Shown: one piece after another, positions 30,981 through 43,350 of the stretch | Numbering within the stretch: the first letter of the stretch is position 1 | Layout: every line of letters begins with the position of its first letter | Source of the DNA: Limnanthes douglasii subsp. nivea | Lineage: Eukaryota > Streptophyta > Magnoliopsida > Brassicales > Limnanthaceae | NCBI GenBank assembly: GCA_036936605.1 | Contig: JAUPFV010000002.1 | Location: 161,378,813 to 161,442,812 of the forward strand | Direction: 5' to 3' | DNA: 64,000 nucleotides | Made by a program: the position numbers and the translations under genes | Notes under the pieces: generated by a model | The model's input: only the letters and a program-made list of their open reading frames with translations | Databases searched by the model: none | What the model was told of the DNA's origin: nothing

Positions 30981-32734
30981 ACATATTGTGATATATATAT
31001 GGATAATTTGGTTTAAGCTTTCATTGAATCACATTCAATTTATAATGCTTAATTGTAGACTACTGTAATAAAAATAAAAATGTATGTAAGACAATATAGT
31101 TAAGCTATTCAGAAAGTCTTACACCAAATGGGTTTCTTTCAATGTAAAAATATTGATTTTTTAAGAGAACATTCATTTCATATTTTTCAAATGAATATTT
31201 TAAGATAATCATTATACACCTTTCACACTTTAGAAATTAATCTTCATTAAACAAATATCAGGATCAAGTTTTGTTGAATGGTCACAAAACTTTAAATACA
31301 TGTGAAAAATTAATAACTATATTAATTTAAAAAAATGATGAGTTATAATAGTTATTCGGTCCACATGAAGATTAACAGGTTTGTAACAATTATATTCAGA
31401 TTTACTAGATTCAACGGCTTGTAGTAATTAGAAATTTATTTATGATATTAAGTTTAACTTTCTTATTAGTTATAATTATAAAAATTATAATCTCTTTGTC
31501 TTTTCAAATTAACCTAGTGAGTATTATAGACTTCATAAACTCACGATAGTGGATTAAGATTAAACTTACTTGTCATTTTAATTACCATAAGTTATAGTGA
31601 TCTATTTCATGTGACCATGATATTTATATTACCGAAATTAAGTCTGCAATTTCTAGGTGAGACATCTTATGTATTAAGAAACCAAGAATCATCAAGATCA
31701 CTCTCGATAATTTTGTGGGTTTATCGCAAAAGACATGCATTAATATCATGCTAAAGTATTATGGTGTAAAAACGAAAAAACCTCTAATTTTCTTGAATTT
31801 ATTTAAGATACGTTTTCCCAGTCAACATATCACGACTAATTTGTAAACTTATGACGTACATAATATTTCATATGTTTTGAAAATTAAATTCTTGATGTAT
31901 ACTCGTGGTTAATTTAGGATAAGGTATAAAATTCATCATAAAATATTAAGTAAATACTTAAGTAATCCAAGAATGACCAATATATGAAAGGACATCATCA
32001 AATATGATGGATCCAACATCGCACATATAGCATATTAGGTAATTAACCAGATGATTTAAGCGTATGAATTTATGAGTTAAGTGGATGTTAAATCTTACAA
32101 TATGATTTAGGCCTACATATTTCATGAGAATAAAATTTGTATAACACTTAATAATGTTCAATAAATAAAATACATTTAGTCACTTATAATCGAGGAAATT
32201 GAGATAGAAAAAATAAAATACTCTCTTTTGATTCAATTGAGATTACACTAAAATAGACAGATTTATCTTTCTCTTTTTTGTATACCTCTACTGATATTTT
32301 AACGCCCGAAGTATTTCATGAACACAACATTCATGTGGGTGTTATTAGAGGATATTTAGAATTGACGAGAGTGTTGTTTTGATTTCAGTTCAGAATTGGT
32401 TTCAAATTAGTTTTCATTATTTCACATTGTATCTTTTACTTTTGAGCATATGTATATATTTCCAGATTAATAATACAATAATTCATTTTTAATTTTGCTC
32501 TTAAGAGATCTCAAATTCAGTAAAATAAGGTCAGTTAAAAATTCACACATGTTGATTAGAGGGCCATGAAACCCCAATAAAGGTTATGTCCTACTACAAC
32601 AACTAATACATCGTATTATAGTAGATTTAAAGACTTGGATCTTCAATGAGCAAGAATAGAATAGATGAACTCGAAATCTAAAGCAATGGTTAATTCAGGG
32701 GCTCTCTAATAATTCAGTAAAATATTTTACTAAG

Positions 32735-32742
32735 TATATAAG
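32735..32742 (+). promoter_or_regulatory. TATA box upstream of the element A antisense-type ORF
   Basis: Tatataag in the context aagtatataagggtcc, about 320 bp before the first coding-like sequence on plus. It is followed by a T/C-rich leader (tctattattctttgtagg). Comparable TATA boxes precede the antisense-type ORFs of elements D (46,663) and B (60,335). Confidence 0.45.
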
Positions 32743-32999
32743 GGTCCAATCCAATCATTCTCTATTATTCTTTGTAGGTTTTCTCAATTGTTCAATCCAT
32801 CAAATATTACTCGCTTATTATCCTTTTGAAGTTAGATTCATGTACCTTACAAGACTGCGAGAATATCAGGTGAGAGGAAACATCAAAGTGGTGCAATGAG
32901 GGTTATCAGAGGATAATATAATTCCTTGATCAGACTATCGGTATTGGCGAATACGATGTGGGGCCAAGAGGCGTCACGCTTATTACACAAATAAATTAT

Positions 33000-34740
33000 T
33001 TAAGGTTCGTGTTAAATCGCAAACCTGAGTTATATATTGTAGAAGACGAGAAGGTAAATATGGCTGGAAATGGATAATTGGCTACAACAAAAATAATTGC
33101 AGGCGCTGATGGAGAAAAGATACCATGATCGCAATAGTGCAGGGATTGGGCAGACAGTTTCCTATAGTCGAAATTCTAGGGATATGGAAGATGTGTCGCC
33201 CTTCACAAGCAGAATGAAAAGGAGGAAAAGATGTTAATGATTCAAGATGTTGGGGTGGTAGCCAACAAGAAGATAATGCCACACAATCTGGGGAAGAAAT
33301 GGTGAAGGAGTGTGTCCGTCGCTCTCGAGAAGGTGCTGAGGAAACGGAGGATGGACAATGCTTTCCTTTGAAGAGAAATCGTTTTATTGTGAATGCAATT
33401 CCGTTATCGTAACGAAAAATTAGTTTGGTGGATGAGGGTGAAGAAAATGAGGGTCATATGCTAGAAAACAAAGGTGTTGAAACATTGGTCCTTAATGCGG
33501 GGTAGGAAAAAATGAAGGCGCCTTAGGTGATAGTGTTGGATGAAGCCCGGGTAGAAAGTCAGTCACTGCACGTCGGGGAAAGTAGTGGGATACCGGAGAA
33601 GAGAAAAGAAATTCCTAAATAGATAGTGCGTTGGATGGAGAGTTTTATAAAAGGTACCAGTGTAAGGTCGTTCTATATCAACTTTGTGCATGGTCATGTT
33701 TTGTGAGCATCGTTAGGCCATACCTTGCATCATCAAAGGAGCAAGTATTCGGGGCTGCCCGAGGTACTAAAGTGACCAAGCAGCTGCCTCCTGGGAATAT
33801 GATGATGTTGTGTCCGTTGATGCTCATGCTAGAGCAGCTTAAACGATGTCTGGAGTTATCATTTTACGACAATATGCCGATAAGCGAGATCTTACAACAA
33901 CAATTGGAGTTTGCCATTAAGGTAAATTATTTTTACTTGTGTGTTCCATTTACCAAATACTAAATGAATAAAATAAATATAGAATGTCTGACCTTTATAT
34001 GTATACAAATGCACCATAATTCTATTGTGCTATCTTACCGATGTATATCGAGCGCGGACTACCAGGTGATGGGAAATTAGAAACCCGATGTTATGTTTTT
34101 TGGGTTAGTAAAAGGCTTAACCATCGAGTTTGATCGGTTCAAATATGCATATGGATCAGCCAAAGTGTGGAATGACAAAGTATCTCATGAAAACGATGGA
34201 CTTTGATGCGAGTTAGCCTCCGTCAAAAGTGCTTAGAACGCATGCGATGAAAAGTGCAAGGAACTGACCATAAGTCATACGATGCTGATAGCCCAGAACA
34301 ATGGACTTATCAAGAGAAACAACGATTTGATGTCGTAAAATATCAGTCTGTTGACACAGAATATGACCCAAGCTCAAAGGGTGGAAGAGTAGTCTGAGGG
34401 CATTGTGGGGTTGACGGTGGAGTATGAACGGTTAATAGAAACTGTTAGCGATCTCAAGAAAAAGATGGAGTACCAAAGGAGGGAGTTCCTGAAAAAGGTA
34501 GAGCCTGATTTGGAGGAGTGTAAAAGGAAAGTGATGGAAATGACCATGGGGATGATAGAATTAAATCAAAAAGAGGCACTTGCAGAGCTACTAAATCTCA
34601 ACACGGACAGAGAATTAGGATCCTTAGAAAAAGTTGTTCTTGTGGAAGAGAGACTACTTGTGGGGGTACAGCTGTGCCTGGGCTAGTTTATGATCCAAAA
34701 GAATCAGTCGAATGATCCATCAGAATAGCAGCGGGAGGCT
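33000..34740 (+). pseudogene. Antisense-type accessory ORF of Tat element A (coiled coil)
   Basis: Plus-strand coding traces lie opposite to the element's own gag-pol. The first part is broken (for example ECVRRSREGAEE, then SLHVGESSGIPEKRKEIPK). A better part from ~34,084 reads VMFFGLVKGLTIEFDRFKYA, then AYGSAKVWNDK. The last 93 codons (34,405-34,686) are charged and heptad-rich (VEYERLIETVSDLKKKMEYQ, then FLKKVEPDLEECKRKVMEM), predicting a coiled coil. Some Tat-lineage elements (Grande gene 23, RIRE2/Retand types) are known to carry ORFs antisense to pol downstream of integrase; this location and orientation fit. Product function is unknown. Many stops. Confidence 0.55.
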
Positions 34741-35030
34741 CAGAACAATGACTGATTGAGTCCCTGCCTATTATACCTGATGCTTAATGTTATGTATTTT
34801 ATTTTGTGAAGAACTTATACCTTTGTGTTTATCCACCAAAGATGTGGTGTTAAGGAGAATGTTTGTGAAAACAATTATGCATATTATTTGTTTGTTATTA
34901 TGTAATTTTCAATGTTTGTTAATTTGTTGGTGTTTTCCAATTTGATGTGTGAAAAAAAAACAGGAGATATACTTTGATGGAGATACATATGTTTGTGAAT
35001 TATGTGACGTTGTAATAGATCATTACAATA

Positions 35031-35318
35031 TCGAGCTCAGTATGGCTCATCACGTAGCTTGAGAGAGACATGTCCCTCAGCTTGCTCACGGGTGCAGTCG
35101 GTTCGACCAATTCCATGGCCCTAAAAGGGCTTGATACTTGATCAGTTTGTTAATTAATACGAGTATAAGGTATTGAGCTCAGTATGGCCCTTACGTAGCC
35201 CATAAGCGTGGCTAATTAGTACATTCTTATTAATTGACTCAAATAGTTCAAGATAAGTATGGTCTTTTGCGCAACCTGTAGGCGTGGTCATTGACCCGTT
35301 TGGAATTGTGAGGATGGA
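35031..35318 (-). repeat. Degenerate tandem repeats in the element A spacer
   Basis: Three units are recognisable by gagctcagtatggc....acgtagc (35,034 and 35,174) and agataagtatggtcttttgcg with gtaggcgtggtca (35,252). Spacing is unequal (about 140 and 78 bp). A similar unit is seen at 3,984-4,045. Confidence 0.6.
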
Positions 35319-35499
35319 GAAAAAATAATAGGCAAACACATGAGTTGGTAAAAACGAGAAAAATTCATTGAAATAAAAACGAAGTATGATGCCTCGTTAC
35401 GCGCCATCATGGGGAAAAGAGCGCATCGACAAATTACATAGCACGCTGATATAATTTTAAGTGACTTATATTCCAATGGTATTTCACGGTGCGGACTTC

Positions 35500-36484
35500 A
35501 GCAGCGGCTAGTCGGTATGCTCTACAGTGTCCCTTGGAAATGATGGTGTACAGTCATTCCCAATTGAGGCCTAATTTTCCAGTATTTTGATCTCGTGACC
35601 CTTGAAAAATCACCATGATTTGGTAGTGATGTGCTTGCACACGTGCTTTATCGCAATTGATCATCTATAAGTTCGATATAGTTGGCAAACTGATAAGTTG
35701 GGATAATAACTGCTACTCGTACAACGACTTTGATTCCATAAACGAGCGCAAAAGGTGTTTCACCAGTCGTAATCTGTGGGGTAGTACGGTAAGCCCATAA
35801 GACCTCAGTTAGCTTGTCTGGCTATTTCCTCCTATCACCCTCGAGCTTCTTTTTTTTATTCCTTCCACCAATGTCCGGTTGGTGACTTCTACTTGCCCAT
35901 TTTCCTAAGGGTAGTAAGGGGCGGAGAAGTGTTGGTTGATCCCATAACGCTTGGAAAATGTTTTGACCACAGAATTTTAGAATTGGGGGCCATTGTCTGT
36001 CATAAATATTCTAGGGATACCAAAATGAGATAAGATTTGATGATGAATAAAGTCACTAATTTCTTGGGCCCGAATACGGACCCACGCTGTCACTTCAACC
36101 CACTTAGTAAAATAGTCCACAACTACAATTAAACAATGATGTTTTCTGGTTTCCATAAGAACTAGGCCAACTAGATCGATGCCCCATTTATCAAAAGGGC
36201 AAGTGATAGTTGTAGCATGCATCGTCTCACTTGGTAAATGGCCAGTACTGGCGAACTACTGACATGGGTGGAATTTTTATACAAGTCGCTCGACATCGTT
36301 CGCCAACTCTGGCCAATAAAATCCTACTAGATAAGGCTACAATTTCCGCAACGTGCCTCAACGTCCCCGATATGTAAGTCGTGCAAAACTGTGGTAGCTT
36401 CTGCTTGACTGAGGCATCAGAGCAATGGTCGATTTGCACTATTTTGGTAAAGAACATCATACAAGATACTATACTTGGCTGCAC
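35500..36484 (-). pseudogene. Element A integrase
   Basis: Minus strand. H2C2-like region remnants (36,484-36,227), then the core: PFDKWGIDLVG (first Asp), VVVDYFTKWVEV, IPRIFMTDNGPQF (second Asp), FSAPYYP, a stop, then ENGQVEVTNRTLVEGIKK (third catalytic Glu). The D-D-E set can be read, but stops before and after each block make it non-coding. The C-terminal part decays towards 35,500. Confidence 0.85.
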
Positions 36485-36649
36485 ATAGTTGGAGTGAGAG
36501 ACAGCCTTGCTGGTCGGAAATATACATGAACGGAGGTAGAGTAAATAAGGTTGTCTCCAATCGTTGGTTTCCTCAATTTTTCAGATGGTGTCATGTTGAC
36601 TAAGTGTTTCTGTGGTTGAGAGTTGTTGGAGGATGATAAGTGGATGTTA

Positions 36650-37312
36650 TCCCAAGGCTGTTGTTTTAGCTAAAATGTAGTGGCTACAGAATTATCGAGG
36701 TGGAGCACTTAATCATAGAAAACTTTGGAAAACTTGGAGTCATATTCTCTTAGAACTGTCAGATAGTTGCGGATCCCCTTCTTTTTAGCATTGTAGGTAC
36801 CATTGGCTTGATTGACAACCAGCTGGGAACCATAACGGAAGTTAAGTACTATGCCCCACAAATCAACGCTAACTTCATGCCTCCGATAATTGCCTCATAC
36901 TTAGCACATTGTTAGTTACTGGAAAGTTTAAACGAATGGCTTGGTAAATTTATTCTCCTAGTGATAGCTTTTGGATGATATCAGCACCTCTTCCAAAATT
37001 ACTCGATACCCCATCGGTTTCAATTATCCATTCTATAGGCTTGTAATCAAACAATGGTTCGAATGGGGAAGATTTATCACAGGGCAAGGAGAATTATGTA
37101 AGGAAATTGGAAATAGATTGCCCTTTGATCGCAGTGTGAGGTTCAAACTTGATGTCATACTCCCCCAAATTGATGCTCCATTTATTCAGCCGGCCAGAGG
37201 TATCGTCTTTTTGTAACACAATTCTGAGGGGGTAGGATGTACAGATGATGATAGTGTGTCCTTGGAAGTAGGGGCGTATTTTCCTAGCAGCGATTATCAG
37301 ACTTAGTGCCAA
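36650..37312 (-). pseudogene. Element A RNase H and second (archaeal-type) RNase H
   Basis: The first RNase H end is clear: LIIAARKIRPYFQGHTIII, then PLRIVLQKDDTSGRLNKW, then TAIKGQSISNFL. Downstream on minus, CAKYEAIIGGMKLA and YGSQLVVNQANGTYNAKKK match the aRNase H of Tat elements (NNEAEYEALI-GL-LA and DSQLVVNQV-G-YEAK), with some active-site residues altered. Confidence 0.8.
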
Positions 37313-37589
37313 CTTTTATTGGTTAAGATAACGACTCTCTGAATCGACCAGGGTTTTACTAATGTAATATATCAGTCATTGGATGTCTTATGGTTCCCTT
37401 ACTAAAACTACACTAACGGAAAAAAGGTGAAACAAATAGGTATAGAAATAGAGGCTCACCTGCCACAGGCGCGGACAGTTGTTTTGGTGATGTGAGATAG
37501 TTCTTCAACATTTCTGATGATTTTTGTCTGAGGCCCTTGATATAAAACGAGACAATGCTGCTAGGCACCCCGTCAGGTTTTGAACCTTC

Positions 37590-38314
37590 GTGATATTCTT
37601 TGGGGGTGTCATATCGATGACTACTTATAGTTGGATAGGGTCGGCCTGTATGACCTTCTTACTAACTATGTATCCCAAGAAGTTTCCACTGCGAACTCCG
37701 AAAGAATATTTAACTTGGTTGAGCTTTAGATTAAACTGTCGTAGGAGGCCGAACATAGCTTCTACTACCTCCAGTTGTTTGTCGATCGTGTCGGTTTTAA
37801 TGATCGTATCATCAATATACGCTTCCATGTAGTTTCCTAAGTGGTCTTTGAAAATATGATTCACAAGAAGTTGGTATGTGGAACTTGCATTCTTCAAGTC
37901 GAACGGTATTACAGTGTAGTAGTAAAGTCCTCGCTCAGTTTGGAACGTCGTGTGTTCCTTATCAGATGAGTGTAAGAGAATCTTATTGTATCATGAGTAT
38001 GGGTCTATAAACGAAAGAACTCACACACATATACTGAGCCTACCAACTAATCGATACGAGGAAGTAGGAAAGCTACTTTGGGGCATCCCTGATTCATCAC
38101 TAACATTCCAAGCAAAAATATCCAAGTTTCTTCCAAACATGTCTATTAACGATTGTTTAAAAACGAGATTCAAAATGTTACCTATTCGTAAAGTACGGCC
38201 CTCGGTCACAAATTCATCAACTGAATCTGTAGGAGCAGCATCGGTTTGCTCAGTCTTCATTGGGTCATCAATAGGATCGGGTGAGGGACTTATCGTGTTA
38301 TCTTCTCTGTGCAC
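37590..38314 (-). pseudogene. Element A reverse transcriptase
   Basis: The N-terminal entry motif FGRNLDIFAWNVSDESGMP is followed by a gap of lost sequence. The palm then resumes: LKNASSTYQLLVNHIFKDHL, MEAYIDDTIIKTD (YIDD catalytic pair), FGLLRQFNLKLNQVKYSFGV and SGNFLGYIVS. The first palm half with the motif A aspartate is not seen, so RT is broken by deletion. Confidence 0.85.
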
Positions 38315-38499
38315 CCCCTTGCCAGTTAATTGCTATTGGAGAGGTTTGGTTGGATCAACTGTAACTGCATAACATGGTCTAGCAGTCATCTGGTTCTTCT
38401 TGATGATGCCGACTGTATTTTCTACTGGATACTTGATGCATTGTATGAAAGTGCAAGGAGTGGCCTATATCCGACGTAGCCATGGTCCACCGATAATTA

Positions 38500-38990
38500 C
38501 ATGGTAGGAATTGGGGGTATTACTGATCATAAGCAGGGTCTTAAGTTCTTTCTTAGTATTCTCATGTCCTATTTTGACCATAAGCTCGACCTCTCTCATA
38601 TATTAAGACGATTTCCCTCCATACCCTACCCAAAGTTTGTTGGGTGGGCTTATAGGGTGGCACCTCTTGTATGCGATCATATCTAGCTTTGAATATGATA
38701 TTAGTTGAACTGCCTCCGTCGACTAAAACCCTAGTGATCATTACTCCATCAATGTCCAAGTTGACCGTCAATGCATCCGTTTGTGGTGTGGCAACCCCGC
38801 GTAAATCATCATCATTAAGGTCAACAACCGGATCTCGGTAGTTATATTTAGATGAAGCCTCAACGGCTTGCACTACGTGAGCGGTTCTTGTCCCTTTGTT
38901 AGACTTTTGGTTACTTTCTAGCAAAGTTTCTCCCCAATGATAGTGAACAGCCATTTTTGTTTTGCTTTATCCACCCGTTTATCTTCATAG
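38500..38990 (-). pseudogene. Element A aspartic protease
   Basis: Minus strand: VVDLNDDDLRGVATPQTDAL, then DIDGVMITRVLVDGGSSTNI, where DGGSS replaces the usual D(S/T)GSS, as is common in Tat proteases (VLVDGGSSADILF). The flanking text (PPYKPTQQTLGRVWREIV) is the decayed region before the RT. Confidence 0.8.
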
Positions 38991-39259
38991 GGCACTACTT
39001 TATTGACCGGTCGAGGTTCGTCCCTCTGTTCGGGTTGGCGATGTCGATCTTGTTACATAAAAAACTGCGAGCTTACCATTGCCTATTAACCTCTGAATCT
39101 TTTTTTTTTTGAGCTGTCAGTATTTGTCAACTGGGTGACCGTGTAATAATGATAAGAACAAAAGTGTATACTCAATCGTTTGTGGTCGGGGCGCTCATAA
39201 TTCGAGGGGGCTGGTACATTGTCCTTCCTTGTCAGGTCATTGCATAACGAAGATCGTTT

Positions 39260-40600
39260 TTGTTAAGGTGGTAAAACGTAGAGTCGGGTTTTAATAAACG
39301 TTTTTCGACGACTGCTAGTACCACGGGCACTCTCACGTCGAAGTGTATGATCTATTGTTCTCCTCTCACCTGATCGCCCTTTCAGGTCAGATGGATGTCT
39401 TCCTAGCGAATCCCCTTTCCTAGAATCATCCACTTGGATAAATTGATCTGCTCTGACCAAAAGATCCCTCATCTTTGTCACCGGAAATCTGACTAGATCT
39501 GTATACAGCTCGCCTAGTCGGCCGAGGCCCCTCTTGAGAGAGGCAACCGCCATATTCTCCTTCAAATCTGGCAAGGCACTCATGGTATGGACAAAACGTT
39601 TAACGTATCTTTTTAACGATTCCTCTTTTATTTTATAGAGGTCTATAATTGATCACTTTCGCAGTAGAGCTCTTTGTTGCCACAAATATTTGTCTAAAAA
39701 GGCTCTCCATAAATATGTTGAGTCATAAATAGATCCCTTAGGCAGACTGTTAAACCATTCCATGACATTACCTTTTAGAGTCATGGATAGGGCTCCACAG
39801 AGCAAGGCATCATCTAGGTTGAATGCCATCATCATATTGCGGAACTACTCCAAGTGCCTCTTAGTATCTCGTGTGCCATCATATGCTTTCATTCTGAACA
39901 GGTCGAACTTTATGGGAAGCTAGGCTTCGAGGATATTTTCCACGAATGGAGACTTCTTGAGGACATATGCGGATATTTTAGAGTCGATTTGATCATATTG
40001 CAGGTTCTCATTCTCTTAAGCCCTATTTAGGTCGTTTGGTTGCACATCTCGCTGCGGTTCCTATTCTTTGGATCGTCTTTTTCCACTGATTTAGCCTTCT
40101 CATTCTTCTTTATCCACATGTTTGGAAGACCAGTCCCCTCGGTTTTCTCGGCTGACATCGACACCTGAACGATGCCCCCCACGACTATTTCCTCACATCT
40201 TTGGCATCAGTGAATGCATGGCATTATTTAGTTCTCGCATGGTTGTCTTTGTTGCTTGCTCCTTGGTGTCTTGGTCGCAAGCTACCCTATCTTATTCATG
40301 TTGCATGTGTTGAAGCTGTTGTTCCAGTTGTTGGACCGTCGGTATGATTGATGGGTTACCAGCTAGTGCTTCTGGTGCAACGGGGCCCACAACATTCAAC
40401 AGTGTGAGCGGTGGGATCTTTGGCTCGGTTATAGCTGGTGATTGATCACCTTGGGGTTCTGTTTTGACGCATTTTGCATTAGAAATCTCTAGATTGGTGA
40501 CAGTGATAAGAGGAAACTGAATCTACCCGTCCACCTCATCTGTCGTAGTTCTCCGGTGATCCGTCGCCTCACTCTGCTCTGAAGCTTCCCTTCCAATCCA
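39260..40600 (-). pseudogene. Element A gag
   Basis: Minus strand core: MKAYDGTRDTKRHLE, a stop, FRNMMMAFNLDDALLCGALS, then TLKGNVMEWFNSLPKGSI and FLDKYLWQQR, the classical Ty3/gypsy gag pattern. C-terminal: MSALPDLKENMAVASLKRGL, then VRFPVTKMRDLLVRADQFIQ. The N-terminal 400 bp is too broken to read reliably. Confidence 0.8.
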
Positions 40601-40653
40601 TGATCTTGTTACTACTATGGTCAAAGAATCTTACTACTGTGGTTTTTTAGAGT

Positions 40654-40674
40654 TCCCATAGACGGTGCCAAATT
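40654..40674 (-). other. Primer-binding site of element A
   Basis: On minus: tttggcaccgtctatggga, directly after the LTR end cccttaaca. The ttggc.ccgt.t.tgggaa form is the usual PBS of Tat-type elements. Confidence 0.7.
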
Positions 40675-41340
40675 TGTTAAGGGAAAATTAACAAATAATT
40701 TCCCAAGTTATAAATTTACTAATTATGTAAAAAAGATAACTATTACATAGTTGCAAACCTATTTATACTGTTTACAAAGAAATTTTATTTCCCTGCTAAT
40801 TACATAATTTCCTTAATCTCATTCATGGGCCAGAATTTATGGTAATAGCCCTACAATCATGATCATTACTCTAATCATGATCCGTTATCTGAATTTTTTA
40901 GTCGTTTTAGTCAATATCCTTTTAGTGAAGTTGACCTCCTTTATGAGTTGCTAATTATCTTGTTAGGGTGTCGATACCCCTCGATTTGGCCTTATCTACT
41001 TGATATCGAGCGTTGCGTTGGTGTATTGTTTATAAGTCGCCTCGGTTTTGTATAAAGAAACCCTCGATTTAGTATTGTTTATGTCTCTATAGTATTTCCA
41101 TCATCTTGGACTCTGTTTGGTCGATTAGCTGATGCAGGATTCCTCATCATTATTTGGTAAAACAATACATCAAATGTTTCAAAAATATCATAGTTAATGT
41201 TTATTAATCGGTGTCCATTGCACTGATTAACATTACTCGTATAAAAAACGCATGATATGATCATGTTCCTATCAACCCTATACGCATGATATGATCACGT
41301 GTCTATTAACCCTATTTGTATATATGTGAAAATTATTTGA
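40675..41340 (-). repeat. 5' LTR of element A (outer end uncertain)
   Basis: On plus, the LTR begins tgttaaggg at 40,675 (on minus it ends cccttaaca). The outer boundary was not located because the second LTR is missing. A 34-bp tandem duplication (acgcatgatatgatca, at 41,248 and 41,282) may be at or just outside it. Confidence 0.45.
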
Positions 41341-41354
41341 AACAGACTATTGGG

Positions 41355-41640
41355 CTAAAAACCCTAGCTAGTGAGTGACATTAGTTACTTTCATGCGCAA
41401 AACTAGTCACCTAAATTTACAAATATTGCATACAAAGTCAATGCAGTGTGCCAATTAACCAGTTGACACATGACACTCAAATCTATAATTTTTTGTTTTA
41501 TATACGGTCACTCAACAACTCACACCAAATTGCTTTTGATTTAATATTTTAAACTTTTTAATTTTATTTTTAACATTTTTACCATTTATTTTTTAATTTT
41601 TTACCATTTATTTTTATTAAATTACCATTTGCATTTACCA
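41355..41640 (+). repeat. Terminus related to the MULE-like TIR at 4,689
   Basis: Ggctaaaaaccctagctagt, then gagtgacattagttac, then aaaactagtcac, then aatattgcat, then ccaattaaccagttgaca, then catgacact and tatatacggtcact follow the same order as the left TIR of the Pack-MULE at 4,689. Both are followed by T-rich ttttacca/tttttatt runs. No inverted partner was found downstream, so this may be a solo or truncated end. Confidence 0.5.
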
Positions 41641-41908
41641 AATTAATAATTACTTATTTAGTTTTCATTTAATTTACTAACTGAACCGGGTCGACCCATT
41701 AAAATTAAAATAATCTAATCCCCCTGCACCCAAATTTAAACTTTAAACCTTCTCTTTCCCAAATCAGTTAATTATAATTATGCTTCCTTATTTAAAAATA
41801 AAATATAAATTTTCTTTAGTTTCTTTAGTTTCAGATTTGATTAAAAGAACAACAGTTTCTTTCGATTCAGGTCTACGAAAATATATTTTAGAAAACCTCC
41901 ACTTAATG

Positions 41909-42682
41909 TTTTAGCCATTTACCATTTACTTTACATTTATTAATTTACTATAGTGGTGGGTTGGACCGAGTTAAACTATAAACCCAACAATCCAATTTAA
42001 TTAAATCCAATTAACCTATCCAACATCCCAACTTAATTAAGCTCAGATTAAATTATGATTTGGATATAACAAAATATTTTGAATTAGGTAATTGAATACA
42101 ACATAATTAAGTCGATTCATTAACGAGTAAGATGTTTTACCCAAAATTTGTTGTGTTATCCATTAGTTTTTTTGCGGTTGAAGCAATAACTACAACTTCA
42201 CAAATGAATATGGGACAAACAGTTTAAGAACATGTCTATATACAAAAGCTTCAATCTTTTATTAGATAGATACACGACCTTTGTTACAGAAAATTGTAAA
42301 TTTTAAATAAGATAACTTCAAAACTGTAAACTTCAAATAAGATAACTTATGTCTGGTGCTTTCTTCTCTCTTCAGCTGAACTAAACAATACAAATATGTA
42401 TTTGAGAATTACTGTAAATAATATTGCAATCAAGTTATGGTAATCAGAGATTTAGGGTGAGAAGGTAGAAGAAAGGTCGTGGAATTAGAGTTTTAGAATT
42501 AGAAATTATGACTTGAATTATATTTTTGGGTTTTAATTATGGGTTATAGATGTTAGGTTGGTTAACTAGCTTTAAGTAAGCTGGGTTGTTGGGTTTATTG
42601 TTTAACCAGTTCATCCCAATACTATACTAAATTAATTAAGGTAAATTATAAATCGGTACAATTTTATAGTAAATGGTAAAAC
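41909..42682. mobile_element. Small element with ~120-130 bp inverted repeats, non-coding
   Basis: The left arm 41,909-42,029 (ttttagccatttaccattta, then attaatttactatag, then aaactataaacccaacaa) pairs with the right arm 42,551-42,682 (ttgttgggtttattgttta, then ctatactaaattaatt, then taaatggtaaaa). Identity is roughly 75 percent by eye. The ~520 bp interior shows no coding potential. MITE- or MULE-like; no target duplication found. Confidence 0.6.
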
Positions 42683-42855
42683 TATGTGGCAGCTGACTTG
42701 GCATAAAAATGATATAATTGGAAAGATTTTGGGGGGACCAATAGTGAGACAAAATTTAGATGTTTCGACTGCCACACGTTAGTTTCTCAGGATTCACATA
42801 TGCGGAGGGACTAATAATGCAAATTTATGAAAAATAAGGGAGGCTAAAAATCACT

Positions 42856-42940
42856 GCTAGTCCCCTATGTTTATCTCTTGTATCAAACTAGTCCTCTATG
42901 TTTATCTTTTGTATCAAACTAGTCCCTCACCTTCACTTTT
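42856..42940 (+). repeat. 31-bp tandem repeats (ctagtcccctatgtttatc)
   Basis: Units at 42,857-42,887 and 42,888-42,918, with a partial third. A C-rich run follows at 42,986-42,997. Confidence 0.85.
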
Positions 42941-43069
42941 GTCTCTCACCCATCCCCTTGGTTTGAGAAATTTGCACGATTAGTCCCCCCCCCCCCTCAA
43001 TTTTGTACTTGTAATCTCATCGGTAAATCAAATTTTCTCTATTATCTTTTATTTTTTTTCCTACTCTAA

Positions 43070-43350
43070 TCCATGCGAAGGTAATCCATTCGAAGTCATA
43101 TCAATCAATTAATTTAACCACTCGAAGGTAATCCATTCAAAGGTATATAAAACAATCACTTTAGCCATTCGAAGGAATATAAATCAAATACTTTAACCAT
43201 TCGAAGGTAATTCATTCAAAGGTATATAATTTAATCACTCTAACCATTCGAAGGTAATCCATTCGAAACTATATGAAATGATCACTTTAACCAGTCAAAG
43301 GTAATTCATTCGAAGGAATATAAAAGGATCACTTTAACCATTCGAAGGCA
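43070..43350 (+). repeat. Minisatellite with ccattcgaagg units (~52-58 bp)
   Basis: About five units contain aaccattcgaaggtaatcca, then ttc(g/a)aaggtatata, then aa..atcacttt. It lies next to the integrase fragment E, in the same relative place as arrays in the other Tat elements. Unit size and internal divergence argue against anything CRISPR-like. Confidence 0.85.

Larger units (their letters stand above)
27780..32700. other. AT-rich intergenic block with diverged repeats, no gene seen
   Basis: Nearly 5 kb without recognisable coding sequence. Repeats listed separately: a paired motif at 27,957/28,879, a paired motif at 29,526/30,308, a 73-bp tandem array at 30,724-30,980, and a (CT)n(AT)n microsatellite at 29,866-29,938. 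The ORF at 31,958-32,161 looks like chance. Confidence 0.4.
33000..41340 (-). mobile_element. Tat-type Ty3/gypsy retrotransposon A
   Basis: Order on minus: LTR (from 41.3 to 40,675), primer-binding site, gag, protease, RT, RNase H, a second (archaeal-type) RNase H, integrase, a tandem-repeat spacer and then an ORF on the opposite strand. The dual RNase H is diagnostic of the Tat lineage. I could not find the matching left LTR near 32-33 kb, so the element is truncated there or the LTR has diverged beyond recognition by eye. Coding regions contain frequent stops. Confidence 0.75.

Noticed and set aside
31900..33000. Left LTR of Tat element A
   Set aside because: Nothing resembling tgttaagggaaaattaac of the right LTR was found here.
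43070..43350. Regular repeats that might suggest a CRISPR-like array
   Set aside because: Units are contiguous and degenerate, with no unique spacers, in plant nuclear DNA; this is a minisatellite.
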